Positions 53,226 through 62,683 of a DNA stretch of 64,000 bases are shown here, one piece after another. The stretch's first letter is position 1. Each line of letters opens with the position of its first letter. The notes beneath the pieces are model-generated. The model was not told the DNA's origin and did no database searches. It saw only the letters and a list, made by a program, of their open reading frames with translations. Source of the DNA: Rhizobium gallicum bv. gallicum R602sp (GTDB lineage: Bacteria; Pseudomonadota; Alphaproteobacteria; Rhizobiales; Rhizobiaceae); assembly GCF_000816845.1 (NCBI RefSeq), contig NZ_CP006878.1, positions 1 through 64,000 of the forward strand. The letters run 5' to 3'. The translations under genes were made by a program, and so were the position numbers.

Positions 53226-54656
53226 ATGAATTTTGACAGTGATTATACAATGACGATCGGCGGCGTGGCCGTTTCCGCCGCCAAGACCGCAGCTGTGCTC
53301 AACCCGGCGACCGAGGAGATCATCGCCCAGGTACCCTCTGCAGGCCGCGAAGAACTCGACGCGGCAGTCGTAGCGGCCCGCGCGGCATTTCCCGGATGGA
53401 GCAACAGGCCGCCAGCCGAACGCCAGGCGCTTGTGGCGGCGATTGGCGAGAGGCTAGAACAGCACAAGGAGGAGCTTATGCGCCTTCTAACTCGCGAACA
53501 AGGCAAGCCTCGTTCGGGAGCCGAATGGGAATTAACTGGCGCAATTATCTGGTGCCGCGAGATTGCTAAGCAAGAATTGCCTGTTCACATCGCCGAGGAT
53601 TCGGCGGAACGCACCGTCGAAACGCGGCACGTTCCAATCGGGGTGGTTGGAGCGATCACACCGTGGAACTACCCAATTCTTTTGGCCATTTGGAAGGTAC
53701 TACCCGCACTTCTTGCAGGTAACACCATCATCGTAAAACCATCACCATACACACCACTCGCCACGCTCAAGATCGGTGAGATGATGCGTGATGTCTTGCC
53801 TCCAGGAGTTCTCAACGTCGTATCCGGCGGGAATGAACTCGGGCAATTAATGACCAATCATCCCGACATTGGCAAAATCTCCTTCACAGGCTCCACCCAA
53901 ACCGGCAAGCGCATCATGGAAAGCGCAGCCGGAACGTTGAAACGCATCACCTTGGAACTGGGCGGCAACGATGCAGCGATTGTTTTGCCGGATGTTGATC
54001 CTAAGGTGGTTGCCAAGGAAATATTCTGGGCGGCTTTTCAAAATAGCGCACAGCTTTGCGTTGCGGCGAAGAGACTATTTGTTCACGCCGACATTTATGA
54101 CGCGTTGAGTCACGAACTGGTTGAGTATGCCAAGACGGTGAAGCTTGGAGACGGATCAGAGCAGGGCGTCGATCTCGGCCCAATTCAAAATAAAATGCAG
54201 TTCGAGAAAGTGAAAGATCTTCTTGCCGATGCTCGCGATAAGGGACTCAAGTTTCTGCTCGGCGGCGATGTACCGGAAGGCAAGGGTTATTTCGTGCCCG
54301 TTGCAATAGTCGACAATCCCCCCGATGATGCGCGGGTGGTCGTAGAGGAGGCATTTGGCCCCGTATTGCCATTGCTCAAGTTCTCGGATCTGGACGATGT
54401 GGTTGTGCGTGCCAACGACACAATCTACGGGCTCGGAGGGTCAGTTTGGTCGGCCGACCCCTCCGCTGCTCGCAAGATTGCCGAGCGGTTAGAATGTGGA
54501 ACCATCTGGATCAACGAGATCCATGCCTTTTCACCGCACGCTACTTTCTCAGGGCACAAGCAGTCCGGTATTGGTGTGGAGAATGCGATCCAAGGGCTCT
54601 TGGAATTCACCAACGCACAAACGATCGTTACAAAGAAGGTAGCGACGGTAGCGTGA
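53226..54656 (+). CDS. aldehyde dehydrogenase
   Basis: A 476-residue NAD(P) aldehyde dehydrogenase. ITPWNYPILLAIWKVLPALL, FTGSTQTGKRI, the Glu in LELGGNDAAIV and the catalytic Cys in FQNSAQLCVAAKR are conserved; the usual Gly-Gln before the Cys is Ala-Gln. It follows the zinc ADH by 30 bases and would complete conversion of an alcohol to a carboxylate. Substrate range of this class is broad. Confidence 0.92.
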   Translation: MNFDSDYTMTIGGVAVSAAKTAAVLNPATEEIIAQVPSAGREELDAAVVAARAAFPGWSNRPPAERQALVAAIGERLEQHKEELMRLLTREQGKPRSGAEWELTGAIIWCREIAKQELPVHIAEDSAERTVETRHVPIGVVGAITPWNYPILLAIWKVLPALLAGNTIIVKPSPYTPLATLKIGEMMRDVLPPGVLNVVSGGNELGQLMTNHPDIGKISFTGSTQTGKRIMESAAGTLKRITLELGGNDAAIVLPDVDPKVVAKEIFWAAFQNSAQLCVAAKRLFVHADIYDALSHELVEYAKTVKLGDGSEQGVDLGPIQNKMQFEKVKDLLADARDKGLKFLLGGDVPEGKGYFVPVAIVDNPPDDARVVVEEAFGPVLPLLKFSDLDDVVVRANDTIYGLGGSVWSADPSAARKIAERLECGTIWINEIHAFSPHATFSGHKQSGIGVENAIQGLLEFTNAQTIVTKKVATVA

Positions 54657-54715
54657 GATTCGTCCACCCACGGCATTTGTGTTAACCGCTCGGCGTCAGC
54701 AAAATAGGATTTATA

Positions 54716-54746
54716 CCGTCACGTGAGCCGCCCGCCCGCGTGACGG
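54716..54746 (+). terminator. possible terminator hairpin after aldehyde dehydrogenase
   Basis: CCGTCACG pairs with CGTGACGG around a 15-base loop, 60 bases after the stop. No T run follows, so rho-independent termination is doubtful. Confidence 0.35.
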
Positions 54747-54863
54747 CCAATTCCATAGGGCGGGTGTGATGTGGCGGTCGAACATCAACTGCGGTAGTTT
54801 TCACGCGACATTGTCGGTGCCTGCCGTAACCCCACTAATACTCACCGCGACAGGGCAACGAGC

Positions 54864-56159
54864 CTAGCTCTCTGCTTTCAAAGCATGCTTAACGCGGAGG
54901 ATAGTGATCGCAACAGCTCCCACAACTATCGGAACAGCAACGAGCATAATCACCGGGTCGATATGGAACCCAGCGTGGACTGCTGTCTCATATATAAATT
55001 TCAGCAAGCTCAGCAGATAATAGCTGATTGCGATGATCGAAAAGCTTTCGACCGCGCGCTGGATCTTAACCTGCGTCGCCGCTCGATCCGCCATTGCCTG
55101 GATCTGCGTAGCGTTCTGGAATTCAATTTCGACCTGAATTCTGGTTTGTAACAGGTCGAGCAAGTGCATCGCAGCTCTTGATAACTGCTCGAGCCTCAAC
55201 GCAGTTGCTTCGCAGGTGCGCACCGCCGGCTTGAATCGCCGCTCCACGAACGTACCGAAACGTTGATAACCTGGGACATGGGTTTCCCGTAAAAGCGCGA
55301 TCCGCTCTTCAACAATTTTGGCGTAGGCAGCAGTTGCGCCGAACCTGTTTCTGGTCTCGGCGGTGGCCGAAATGATATGCGACGAGAGTACCGTAATCTC
55401 CTCAAGCAATTGCTTATGCTGATGAGCTGGCGTACTCAAGTTGCGATTGGTCAGCTGTACGAGGTCCGCGTCATATCCGCTGAGAAGAGGCGCAAGACGA
55501 CGCGCCTCTGGCAATCCGAGCAGCGCCATTGACCTGTACGTTTCGATCTCAAAGATGCGACGTACCATGCGCCCCAGGCGATGTGCATTCAGATCCTTGT
55601 TGAACAGGATGATTCTACTTGAATTGTCCCCTCGAACGCGAAAATCGGAGCACACCTGGGCCGCCCCCCCGCCAATCGATGACGCGGCGGTATCGCCGAA
55701 GTCGAGGGCGTTCAGAACAGATTCCAGCTTTCCAGGCGGGTTCCCGAGGACAAGGATACTGACGTGGCAAACGAGGAGAGGAGAGGTCAATCCTGCCAGC
55801 CGCGCAAAATCACCTTCGGAGAGGTCTGGTTCTGGCCAACGCTCGGGGTCGGTATCTAATTTTCGGACCCGTGTGACCGTCACGAACTCGGTATGTCGTT
55901 CAACTCTGACTGAGATCCCACCGTCGGCTTCAAGGCTGTCATGGAACTCCTTGATCGCTCCATCTAAAGGCATGAAAGCAACCTGCTCAACGATCGCGGG
56001 ACCGTCGAAATAAATGGACGGTCGAGCGTGAAGCTCGGAGTTAAAATCTGCTGTCTCTGGTTTGCATGCAGCTGGACTGGAGACACGCGGTGCTGGGACG
56101 GATGTCGTTGGGGAAGCTTCTTCTTCTGCGCCCTTTGAAGTCACGTCGATCTTCCCCAT
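54864..56159 (-). CDS. DUF3422 family membrane protein
   Basis: About 431 residues from ATG 56159. It has the DUF3422 pattern: FNSELHARPSIYF near the N-terminus, VRRIFEIETYRSMALLGLPEARR in the middle, and two C-terminal transmembrane segments (FSIIAISYYLLSLLKFIYET and PVIMLVAVPIVVGAVAITIL). The last part before the membrane resembles a coiled helical region. Family function is unknown; the architecture recalls membrane-anchored bacterial proteins that sense or remodel the envelope. A TTG at 56204 is in frame upstream. Single gene between two catabolic units. Confidence 0.85.
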   Translation of the reverse strand: MGKIDVTSKGAEEEASPTTSVPAPRVSSPAACKPETADFNSELHARPSIYFDGPAIVEQVAFMPLDGAIKEFHDSLEADGGISVRVERHTEFVTVTRVRKLDTDPERWPEPDLSEGDFARLAGLTSPLLVCHVSILVLGNPPGKLESVLNALDFGDTAASSIGGGAAQVCSDFRVRGDNSSRIILFNKDLNAHRLGRMVRRIFEIETYRSMALLGLPEARRLAPLLSGYDADLVQLTNRNLSTPAHQHKQLLEEITVLSSHIISATAETRNRFGATAAYAKIVEERIALLRETHVPGYQRFGTFVERRFKPAVRTCEATALRLEQLSRAAMHLLDLLQTRIQVEIEFQNATQIQAMADRAATQVKIQRAVESFSIIAISYYLLSLLKFIYETAVHAGFHIDPVIMLVAVPIVVGAVAITILRVKHALKAES

Positions 56160-56368
56160 TTTCAAAAGCACATGAATTGGCGATCCTATATGAAGCGGAT
56201 GCAATCAACTTGAAAGCCCCCCGCGGGTGTAAAGGATTCTTTGATCCGGTAGTCCTCACTTCAAAAGGTCGCAGTACGCTCAGGCTTCTCACAAAAGGTC
56301 GCTTCGTCGCGCCAATTCTCCCCTCTGAGCACGCTTCATTTCTATCTGGTCCGCGAAAAGCCTCTCAG

Positions 56369-57013
56369 TCACTTGGAAAGATTGATCAAGGTGGTCCTCT
56401 GCTCGGCGGTGAGCGGCCGGACCTCGTGGTTCTGCAAGAGCAAAAAGAGCTTCGCCGTTTCCTCCAACTCCTCTGTCGCGTACTGGGCGTCCTTTAGGGA
56501 CTTGCCCGCGACGACAGGTCCATGGTTTGCCATCAACACCGCATGATGGTTCGCGGCGGCGGCTCCCACCGCCGCCGCGAGCGCTTCGTCGCCGGGAGGA
56601 AAATACGGCACGAGCGGCAGGAAGCCGATACGCATTACATAGTAGGCGGTCAGGGGCGGCAGAACGTCGCGCTCGTTGACCTGCTTCAGCAAGCTGACGG
56701 CAACCGAATAGGTTGAATGCAGGTGGCCGACGGCTCGGCGATTGTCCTTGCCGCAATACATGCACTTGTGGAGGAACGCCTCCTTGGTGGGCTTGTCACC
56801 TCCGACATGCACGCCTTCCGCCGAAAAGCAGGAGAGTCGCGCTGGATCGAGCACGCCCAGCGAAGCGTTGGTGGGCGTCATCAGAATGCGACCGTCCGAC
56901 AGACGGACGCTGATGTTGCCAGTCGATCCTGCGGTCAGCCCGCGGTCGAAGAGCGAGCGGCCGACCTCGACCATCTCGTCGCGTACCTTCGTCTCTTCGG
57001 ATATGGAGCCCAT
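56369..57013 (-). CDS. otnC: 3-oxo-tetronate 4-phosphate decarboxylase (class II aldolase family)
   Basis: About 214 residues from ATG 57013 (an adjoining ATG at 57016 is equivalent). The class II aldolase fold is shown by GLTAGSTGNISVRL, TPTNASLG, HLHSTYSVAVSLL with zinc His residues, and MANHGPVVAG. OtnC decarboxylates 3-oxo-tetronate 4-phosphate to dihydroxyacetone phosphate. Its gene overlaps the otnK stop, and it closes the sugar-acid operon. Confidence 0.87.
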   Translation of the reverse strand: MGSISEETKVRDEMVEVGRSLFDRGLTAGSTGNISVRLSDGRILMTPTNASLGVLDPARLSCFSAEGVHVGGDKPTKEAFLHKCMYCGKDNRRAVGHLHSTYSVAVSLLKQVNERDVLPPLTAYYVMRIGFLPLVPYFPPGDEALAAAVGAAAANHHAVLMANHGPVVAGKSLKDAQYATEELEETAKLFLLLQNHEVRPLTAEQRTTLINLSK

Positions 57014-58287
57014 CATCGTAGCCGGTCCCAAGCGTCCATGAAGAAGTCCCGTTCGCCGAAGTTGCCCGACTTCAACGCGAGCGACAGAGGTCGCCCCTGG
57101 CTCTTTGCGTGTACCCACGGAACTCCGGGGGCGATTTCGTTGCCAATCGAGAGCTGGTCGACGCCGAGCGACTTCACCACCGCTCCCGACGTCTCGCCGC
57201 CGGCGACGATAAGTTCGCTCACACCCTTCTCGACGAGCCTTCGCGCGATTGAGGAGAGGGCGGCCTCGACCATCTCGCCGGACTGCGCGACGCCCAGCTG
57301 GCGTTGGTTTTCCTTCACCTCGTCAGGCGGAGCCGTCGCATAGATGAGAACAGGCTTGCGGCCCAGCCGGGACGACGCCCACTCGACGGCCTCGCCGACG
57401 ACGTCGCCTCCCCCCGCCAGCTTCGAGACGTCGACGCGGAAACCCTCGTGGTCGGCGAGCATCGCCTCCACCTGCCCGTTGGTCGCGACCGAGCAGCTAC
57501 CGGAGACGACGGCTCTGTAGCCTTCGTCCAAGTCAGTCGTAACGGCAGCGTCGCGACTGTTCCCGCCTACAAGAAGAACACGGGCCAGCCCATATGCCAG
57601 GCCCGACGCCCCGGTGAATAGCACGAAATCCTTGAACGCCTGGGCAATCTCGACAAGGTCCTCGTCAGCCAGGGCGTCGACGACGACAATACGCGTGCCG
57701 TCGCCGCAAATGGTGGCGGCCCATTCGGCGATGGCGGACGCCCCTTGCCTCACCGTCTCGTAATAGCATCCGGTGATTTCGGCCCGCGACTGCGGCCCGA
57801 GCACGCGCAGCAGGTTCGCGTCTATCATCGGCGTCAGCGGATGATTGCGCATGCCCGACTCGTCCAGCGGCACGTCGCCGACGAACAGGTTGCCCTTGTA
57901 AACCGTCCGGCCGTTGGCAGGGAAGGCGGGGCAGGCGATCGTTATGGATTGGCCAAGCTCCGCAAGCATCGCGTCGGCGACCGGGCCGATGTTGCCCTTC
58001 GCCGTGGAATCGAACGTCGAGCAATACTTGAAGTAGTACTTCTGCGCGCCACGGCCACGCAGCCATCGCAGCGCGACCAAGGACTGCTCTACCGCCATTT
58101 GCGGAGGTGTCGTTCGAGTCTTGAGGGCAACAACGATTACGTCGGCGTCAATGTCCCGGTCGTCTTCTGGAACGCCGATCAGTACCGTCGTTTTGAGGCC
58201 GGCGCGCGCGAAAATGTTCGCGACGTCGGTCGCTCCCGTGAAATCGTCGGCCACGCAGCCGACCAGCAAGTTTCCGGCGACCACCAT
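57013..58287 (-). CDS. otnK: 3-oxo-tetronate kinase
   Basis: A 424-residue four-carbon acid sugar kinase. The N-terminal domain begins LVGCVADDFTGATDVANIFA (the D-D-x-T-G-A-x-D motif), then KYCSTFDSTAKGNIGPVADA. The C-terminal nucleotide-binding domain has VAGGETSGAVVKSLGV and NEIAPGVPWV. It phosphorylates a 3-oxo-tetronate. GAGGTGAT precedes ATG 58287; otnC overlaps its end. Together with the DenD-like dehydrogenase this indicates erythronate or threonate use. Confidence 0.92.
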   Translation of the reverse strand: MVVAGNLLVGCVADDFTGATDVANIFARAGLKTTVLIGVPEDDRDIDADVIVVALKTRTTPPQMAVEQSLVALRWLRGRGAQKYYFKYCSTFDSTAKGNIGPVADAMLAELGQSITIACPAFPANGRTVYKGNLFVGDVPLDESGMRNHPLTPMIDANLLRVLGPQSRAEITGCYYETVRQGASAIAEWAATICGDGTRIVVVDALADEDLVEIAQAFKDFVLFTGASGLAYGLARVLLVGGNSRDAAVTTDLDEGYRAVVSGSCSVATNGQVEAMLADHEGFRVDVSKLAGGGDVVGEAVEWASSRLGRKPVLIYATAPPDEVKENQRQLGVAQSGEMVEAALSSIARRLVEKGVSELIVAGGETSGAVVKSLGVDQLSIGNEIAPGVPWVHAKSQGRPLSLALKSGNFGERDFFMDAWDRLR

Positions 58288-58290
58288 GGA

Positions 58291-59769
58291 TCACCTCATG
58301 ATGAAGGGGTTGGCGACGTCTTCAGCAGTCGAGATCATCACGCTCTTCGTCTGCATGTAGTTCTGGATCGAGGCGATGCCATTCTCGCGACCGATGCCGG
58401 AGTGCTTGTAGCCTCCAAGGGGAGACATATAGCTGATGACGCGGTAGGTGTTGACCCAGACCGTACCCGCCTGGATGGCGGCCGAAACTTTCAGGATACG
58501 ACGCATGTCCTGTGTCCAGAAGCCCGCGGCCAGCCCGTAATTGGTGTCATTGGCAATATGCACGGCTTCCTCATCGCTGTCGAAGGGGATGACCGCCAGA
58601 ACCGGGCCAAAGACCTCCTCCTGCGCGATGCGCATGTCGTTGCGGACCCCGGAGAAGATGGTGGGTTCAACGAACCAGCCCTTGGACAGCTCGGGATTGT
58701 CCGGCCGCCCCCCGCCGAGAACGCATTCGGCACCTTCGCCTTTTGCGATGTCGATATAGCTGAGGATTTTCTCGAGTTGCGGCGGTGTCGTCACCGGGCC
58801 AACCTGCGTCGACGTCAATAGCGGATCGCCCATTCTCGCTGTTTTTGCGAGGTTGACGATCTTCTCGAGGAACTGGTCGTGGATCTTGCGCTGCACGAGC
58901 AGTCTTGAGCCCGCGATGCATGTCTGTCCGGTGGCAGCGAAGATGCCGGAGATCACCCCGTTCACGGCATTGTCGATCTCCGCATCGTCGAAGACGATGT
59001 GCGGGCTCTTGCCGCCGAGTTCAAGCGTAACCTTCTTGAAGTTGCGTGCTGCAAGCTCGCCGATCTTGCGCCCGGTGCCTTCGCTTCCCGTGAAAGCGAT
59101 CTTGGCGACGTACTTGTGGGTCGTCAGCGTCTCGCCGACGTCCGCGCCGAACCCTGTGACGACGTTGAAGACGCCCGCGGGAAAGCCAGCCTGTTCAACG
59201 AGCTTTGCGAACTCAAGGGTCGAAGCAGACGTGAACTCCGAGGGCTTTGCCACGAAGGTGTTCCCTGCGGCGAGAGCCGGCGCCAGCTTGTAGGCGAGCA
59301 GCAGGAGAGGGGAGTTCCACGGCGTGATCCCGACGCAGACGCCGAGCGGCTCGTTTCGAGTGAAGTTGAAGGTGTCCGCCTTGTCGATCGGGATGACCGC
59401 TCCTTCGATCTTGTCCGCCAGCCCGCCGAAGTAGTAGTACCACTGCGGGATGTACTTGAGCTGAAACAGCATCTCGTTGATGAGCTTGCCGTTGTCCGTA
59501 ACCTCGATCGTCGCGAGATGCTCCGCATTCTCGGCGATCAGGTCGCCAAGACGCCGAAGAAGATGTCCGCGGGCGCTCGCGGTGAGCTTCGGCCACGCAC
59601 CGCTCGTGAAGGCGCCGTGCGCAGCCTCGACTGCTCGTTCCGCGTCCTCCCTGCCGCCCTTCGGAATAGCGGCCCAGGTCTGCCCGTTGAAAGGGTTCTT
59701 CGTCTCGAACGTGTCTCCGTTGGCAGCGTCTTCCCACTTTCCGTCGATGAACATCTTGTATGTCTGCAT
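58291..59769 (-). CDS. aldehyde dehydrogenase in the sugar-acid operon
   Basis: A 492-residue aldehyde dehydrogenase from ATG 59769. ITPWNSPLLLLAYKLAPALA, FTGSEGTGRKI, Glu in LELGGKSPHIVFDD and Cys in ATGQTCIAGSRL are intact. It lies between otnK (3 bases) and the HAD gene (14 bases). Aldehyde dehydrogenases are not part of the standard erythronate route, so it may oxidise an aldose or glycolaldehyde precursor to the acid. Substrate inferred only from context. Confidence 0.9.
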   Translation of the reverse strand: MQTYKMFIDGKWEDAANGDTFETKNPFNGQTWAAIPKGGREDAERAVEAAHGAFTSGAWPKLTASARGHLLRRLGDLIAENAEHLATIEVTDNGKLINEMLFQLKYIPQWYYYFGGLADKIEGAVIPIDKADTFNFTRNEPLGVCVGITPWNSPLLLLAYKLAPALAAGNTFVAKPSEFTSASTLEFAKLVEQAGFPAGVFNVVTGFGADVGETLTTHKYVAKIAFTGSEGTGRKIGELAARNFKKVTLELGGKSPHIVFDDAEIDNAVNGVISGIFAATGQTCIAGSRLLVQRKIHDQFLEKIVNLAKTARMGDPLLTSTQVGPVTTPPQLEKILSYIDIAKGEGAECVLGGGRPDNPELSKGWFVEPTIFSGVRNDMRIAQEEVFGPVLAVIPFDSDEEAVHIANDTNYGLAAGFWTQDMRRILKVSAAIQAGTVWVNTYRVISYMSPLGGYKHSGIGRENGIASIQNYMQTKSVMISTAEDVANPFIMR

Positions 59770-59783
59770 TGTCTTTCTCTCTT

Positions 59784-60494
59784 CTAGCATCCGAGTTGTC
59801 GGGCGAGGTCTTCGAGATCGTCGGCGACGTAATCCCAGCGCTGCTCGGCTGTGAGGTCGGTGGTCTGACCCTCGCCGTATTCGGTGGGTCGTGCGATGAA
59901 TGCGGTTTTAAGGCCAAGGCTGCGCGCGGCGGCAAGGTCGTAATTGTGGGCAGCGCACATCATGACGGCCCCGGGCTCCAGATAAAGGAGTTTGCAGACC
60001 CCGAGGTAGGTCTCCGGATCGGGCTTGTAGTGCTGGAAAAGCTCGCAGGAGAACACGTTGTCCCAAGGCAAGTCGGCATGCTTTGCCATGTTGACGAGAA
60101 TGGCGACATTGGCGTTGGACAGCGGGCCGATGATAAACTTCGACTTCAGCCGGTGCAGCCCGCGCGATGCGTCGGGCCAGCCGTCCAGGCGATGCCAGAC
60201 CCTGTTGACGTGCATCATCCGGTCGTGCTCGAGTTCGGCCAGTCCCATCTCTGCGAACACTGCCTTCAAGGCATCGAAGTGGAGTTCGTCCAGGTTCGTC
60301 CACGGCAACTCGCCGCTGCGCACGCGCGCCTTCTGGGGATTGTAACGGTCTCGCCAGCGGTCGACGAGGCCGGCCCAGTCGATCTGCAGGCCCTCCGCCG
60401 CGCCCCAGGCGGTGAGATCGCGGATGATTGAACCCCGCCAGTCGACGACCGTGCCGAACGTGTCGAAGACAATGGCCTTGACGCTGCTAGTCAT
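59784..60494 (-). CDS. HAD-family hydrolase, haloacid dehalogenase type II
   Basis: A 236-residue HAD protein. Motif I is KAIVFDTFGTVVDWR (nucleophile Asp10), motif II IIGPLSNANVAIL, motif III HYKPDPETYLGV and motif IV VMMCAAHNYDLAAARSLG. The pattern is that of L-2-haloacid dehalogenase-like proteins, which also include phosphatases. Overlaps the ABM gene by 4 bases. Actual substrate unknown; a phosphorylated or damaged intermediate is possible. Confidence 0.88.
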   Translation of the reverse strand: MTSSVKAIVFDTFGTVVDWRGSIIRDLTAWGAAEGLQIDWAGLVDRWRDRYNPQKARVRSGELPWTNLDELHFDALKAVFAEMGLAELEHDRMMHVNRVWHRLDGWPDASRGLHRLKSKFIIGPLSNANVAILVNMAKHADLPWDNVFSCELFQHYKPDPETYLGVCKLLYLEPGAVMMCAAHNYDLAAARSLGLKTAFIARPTEYGEGQTTDLTAEQRWDYVADDLEDLARQLGC

Positions 60495-60820
60495 CTACCG
60501 GCCTCCTTCTTGTGGGACGAAACGCGCTCGAACGTTTCCACTCGCTTTTCGGCCACCCAGTCTCGAACCATCGCGTCAAAGCCCAGGAAGTGCGGCGTCT
60601 TCAGGTGGAAGTCGAAATCGGCTTTTGAACCGTAGACTTCATAGAGGTAGGTGCGCTCCGGCCGCTCAGGGTCGCGACAGACATCGAAGACTTCGCAGTT
60701 CGGTTCGTCGCGCAGCGACGTCGCCGCATTCTCGGTCATCGCCGAATGGAAATTATCGGCGAATTGGGTTCGAACGACGAATTCTACGACTACGACAAAG
60801 CCTGTGGATGCCGAACTCAT
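60491..60820 (-). CDS. ABM-domain protein (putative quinol monooxygenase)
   Basis: A 109-residue antibiotic biosynthesis monooxygenase-fold protein. FVVVVEFVVRTQFADNFHSA, EPNCEVFDVCRDPERPERTYLYEVY and KADFDFHLKTPHF match the dimeric YgiN/LsrG-like group. Such proteins act on quinols or on carbohydrate intermediates, as LsrG does. It starts 4 bases inside the end of the dehydrogenase gene. Role in the operon is unclear. Confidence 0.85.
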   Translation of the reverse strand: MSSASTGFVVVVEFVVRTQFADNFHSAMTENAATSLRDEPNCEVFDVCRDPERPERTYLYEVYGSKADFDFHLKTPHFLGFDAMVRDWVAEKRVETFERVSSHKKEAGR

Positions 60821-61932
60821 GCGACCTCCTTGCGGACGGCACCTAGAGCGCCGATCACGCTGCGCGTCATCTCCGCGCAATTGGCGCTCCCGCCATACTC
60901 CATGGGAACCGCGGTCTTGGTCGACAGGGTGCGCTCAACCGCCGCCTCGATCAGCCTGGCGGCGTCAGCAAGCCGCTGCTCGCCGTGCTTCACCGCCAGC
61001 CAGTCGAGCATCATCGCGCCCGACAGAAACATTGCGCTTGGATTGGCGACGCCCTTGCCCGCGATGTCGGGAGCGGTCCCGTGTGCCGGCTGGAATAGGC
61101 CGTGGGTATCACCGATGTCCGCCGAAGGGGCCATCCCCATGCCGCCAATCAGGCCGGCCGCAAGATCGGAAAGTATGTCGCCGAACATGTTCTCGGTCAC
61201 CAGAACGTCGAGCGTCCAGGGCTTCTTCACCATGTTGAGCGCCAGCGCGTCGACATAGGCATAGTCCTTCTGCAACTCGGGGTGCTTCGCGGCGACCTCG
61301 TCGAAGACCTTCCGGAAGAAAGCCATCGAACTGAAGACATTCGCCTTGTCGACGCAGGTCACCGTGCCGGGCTTGCCGCGGCGTTTGCGCTGCGCGGCCA
61401 GCTGGAAAGCGAATTCGGAAACGCGCTCGGTGCCGGCCCGCGTGATCTGCATCGTGTCGTAGGCCTCCTGGTCGTTCAGGACCTCGCCACGGCCACGCGC
61501 ATAAAACAGGCCTTCTGTCTGCTCGCGGACCAGCACGAAGTCGATTCCTTCGGCGCGAGGATCGGAAAGCACTTTCGGGAGACCGGGAAACCACCGGATC
61601 GGACGGACACCCGCAAACAGGCCGAACTCCATGCGCAGGTCGAGCTGCGGAATGATTTCCGTTCCGTCCGGGAAGCGGATGTCGGGCCAGCCCATCGCGC
61701 CGAAGAGGATTGCGTCGGATGTCCGGCAGGCCTCGAGCGCGGCGGCGGGCAGGGCCTCGCCGGTCTCCGCGTAGTGCTGCGCACCGGCCTGATGCGTCTC
61801 GAACACGAGCGGTGGCGCGCCCGCCTGGCCGACCGCGGCGTCGATCAATTCCAGGCATGCAGGCATGACTTCCCTGCCGATCCCGTCGCCGGGAAGGACT
61901 GCGATCTTGAGAGTGTTGTTCAACGATGACAT
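60817..61932 (-). CDS. isocitrate/isopropylmalate dehydrogenase family protein
   Basis: A 371-residue beta-hydroxyacid oxidative decarboxylase. KIAVLPGDGIGREVMP at the N-terminus, REQTEGLFYARG with the substrate Arg, VTENMFGDILSDLAAGLIGGMG with metal Asp residues, and PAHGTAPDIAGKGVANPSAMFLS are all conserved. Besides leucine synthesis this family covers tartrate and D-malate dehydrogenases; in a tetronate operon an enzyme acting on tartrate, malate or a related acid is likelier than LeuB. It cannot be told apart by eye. Confidence 0.88.
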   Translation of the reverse strand: MSSLNNTLKIAVLPGDGIGREVMPACLELIDAAVGQAGAPPLVFETHQAGAQHYAETGEALPAAALEACRTSDAILFGAMGWPDIRFPDGTEIIPQLDLRMEFGLFAGVRPIRWFPGLPKVLSDPRAEGIDFVLVREQTEGLFYARGRGEVLNDQEAYDTMQITRAGTERVSEFAFQLAAQRKRRGKPGTVTCVDKANVFSSMAFFRKVFDEVAAKHPELQKDYAYVDALALNMVKKPWTLDVLVTENMFGDILSDLAAGLIGGMGMAPSADIGDTHGLFQPAHGTAPDIAGKGVANPSAMFLSGAMMLDWLAVKHGEQRLADAARLIEAAVERTLSTKTAVPMEYGGSANCAEMTRSVIGALGAVRKEVA

Positions 61933-61944
61933 TTGAAACCTGTC

Positions 61945-62655
61945 CTAGAGGTGGTTGAGGCCGAGGCGCTCGAGGAGGTCAAGCAGTTCCTTGCCTGCCC
62001 GTTCCCGGTGCGCCTTGTGAATGTTTCGTGCCTTTTCGCGGTCGCCTTCGCGGATTGCTTGCACGAGTTCTGCATGTTCGCGGGTTGAGTTAACCGGCTT
62101 GGGACGCATCTTCAGCGTCACCATCCTGACGCGATGTGCGCGGTCGATGAAATTGAGGACGACCGACTTGAGCATCTGGTTGCCGCCAAGTTCGAGCAGT
62201 TGCTCATGAAATCTCGCGTCCGCCTGCGCCCAGCGCTCCAAGTCATCTTGCGAAAGCGCATGGTCCATGTCGGCCGTCGCCTTTTCGAGACCCCGGAGTT
62301 GATCCTCGGAAAGCTGGCGGCTGGCGGCCAGCTCTGCTGCCGTACTTTCCAGCGACGTCAGGATTTCGTAAATTTCCTTCATGTCAGAAATAGAAATCGG
62401 CAGGACCCGCATTCCATGCCTCGGGATCACCGAGACAAGTCCGTCCTGCTGGAGGCGCATGAGCGCCTCCCTCACGGGCGTCCGGCTCATTCCCAACTGG
62501 GACGCGACTTCCTGTTCGGTTGCCTGGTAACCGGGTGCCCACTTGTTATCCAGGATGAGCTGCCGCAACCGAAGGTGCGCTGTCGCGGTCATTGTTTTCG
62601 CGAAGGCGTCCTCTTTGATCTCGGAGACCGGTGCTGTCTGTTTCCTGGTCGGCAT
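61945..62655 (-). CDS. GntR-family regulator (FCD subfamily)
   Basis: A 236-residue regulator. The winged helix is seen in LRLRQLILDNKWAPGYQATE and VASQLGMSRTPVREALMRLQ, followed by DGLVSVIPRHGMRVLP. The C-terminal FCD domain is helical with metal-binding positions in DARFHEQLLELGGN and TREHAELVQAIREGD. It probably represses the surrounding operon in the absence of the sugar acid. ATG 62655 follows AGGGAAAG; ATG 62670 is an alternative. Its own operator should lie before the transporter genes, outside this window. Confidence 0.9.
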   Translation of the reverse strand: MPTRKQTAPVSEIKEDAFAKTMTATAHLRLRQLILDNKWAPGYQATEQEVASQLGMSRTPVREALMRLQQDGLVSVIPRHGMRVLPISISDMKEIYEILTSLESTAAELAASRQLSEDQLRGLEKATADMDHALSQDDLERWAQADARFHEQLLELGGNQMLKSVVLNFIDRAHRVRMVTLKMRPKPVNSTREHAELVQAIREGDREKARNIHKAHRERAGKELLDLLERLGLNHL

Positions 62656-62683
62656 TTTCTTTCCCTTCAAGCAGGCTGATTTC

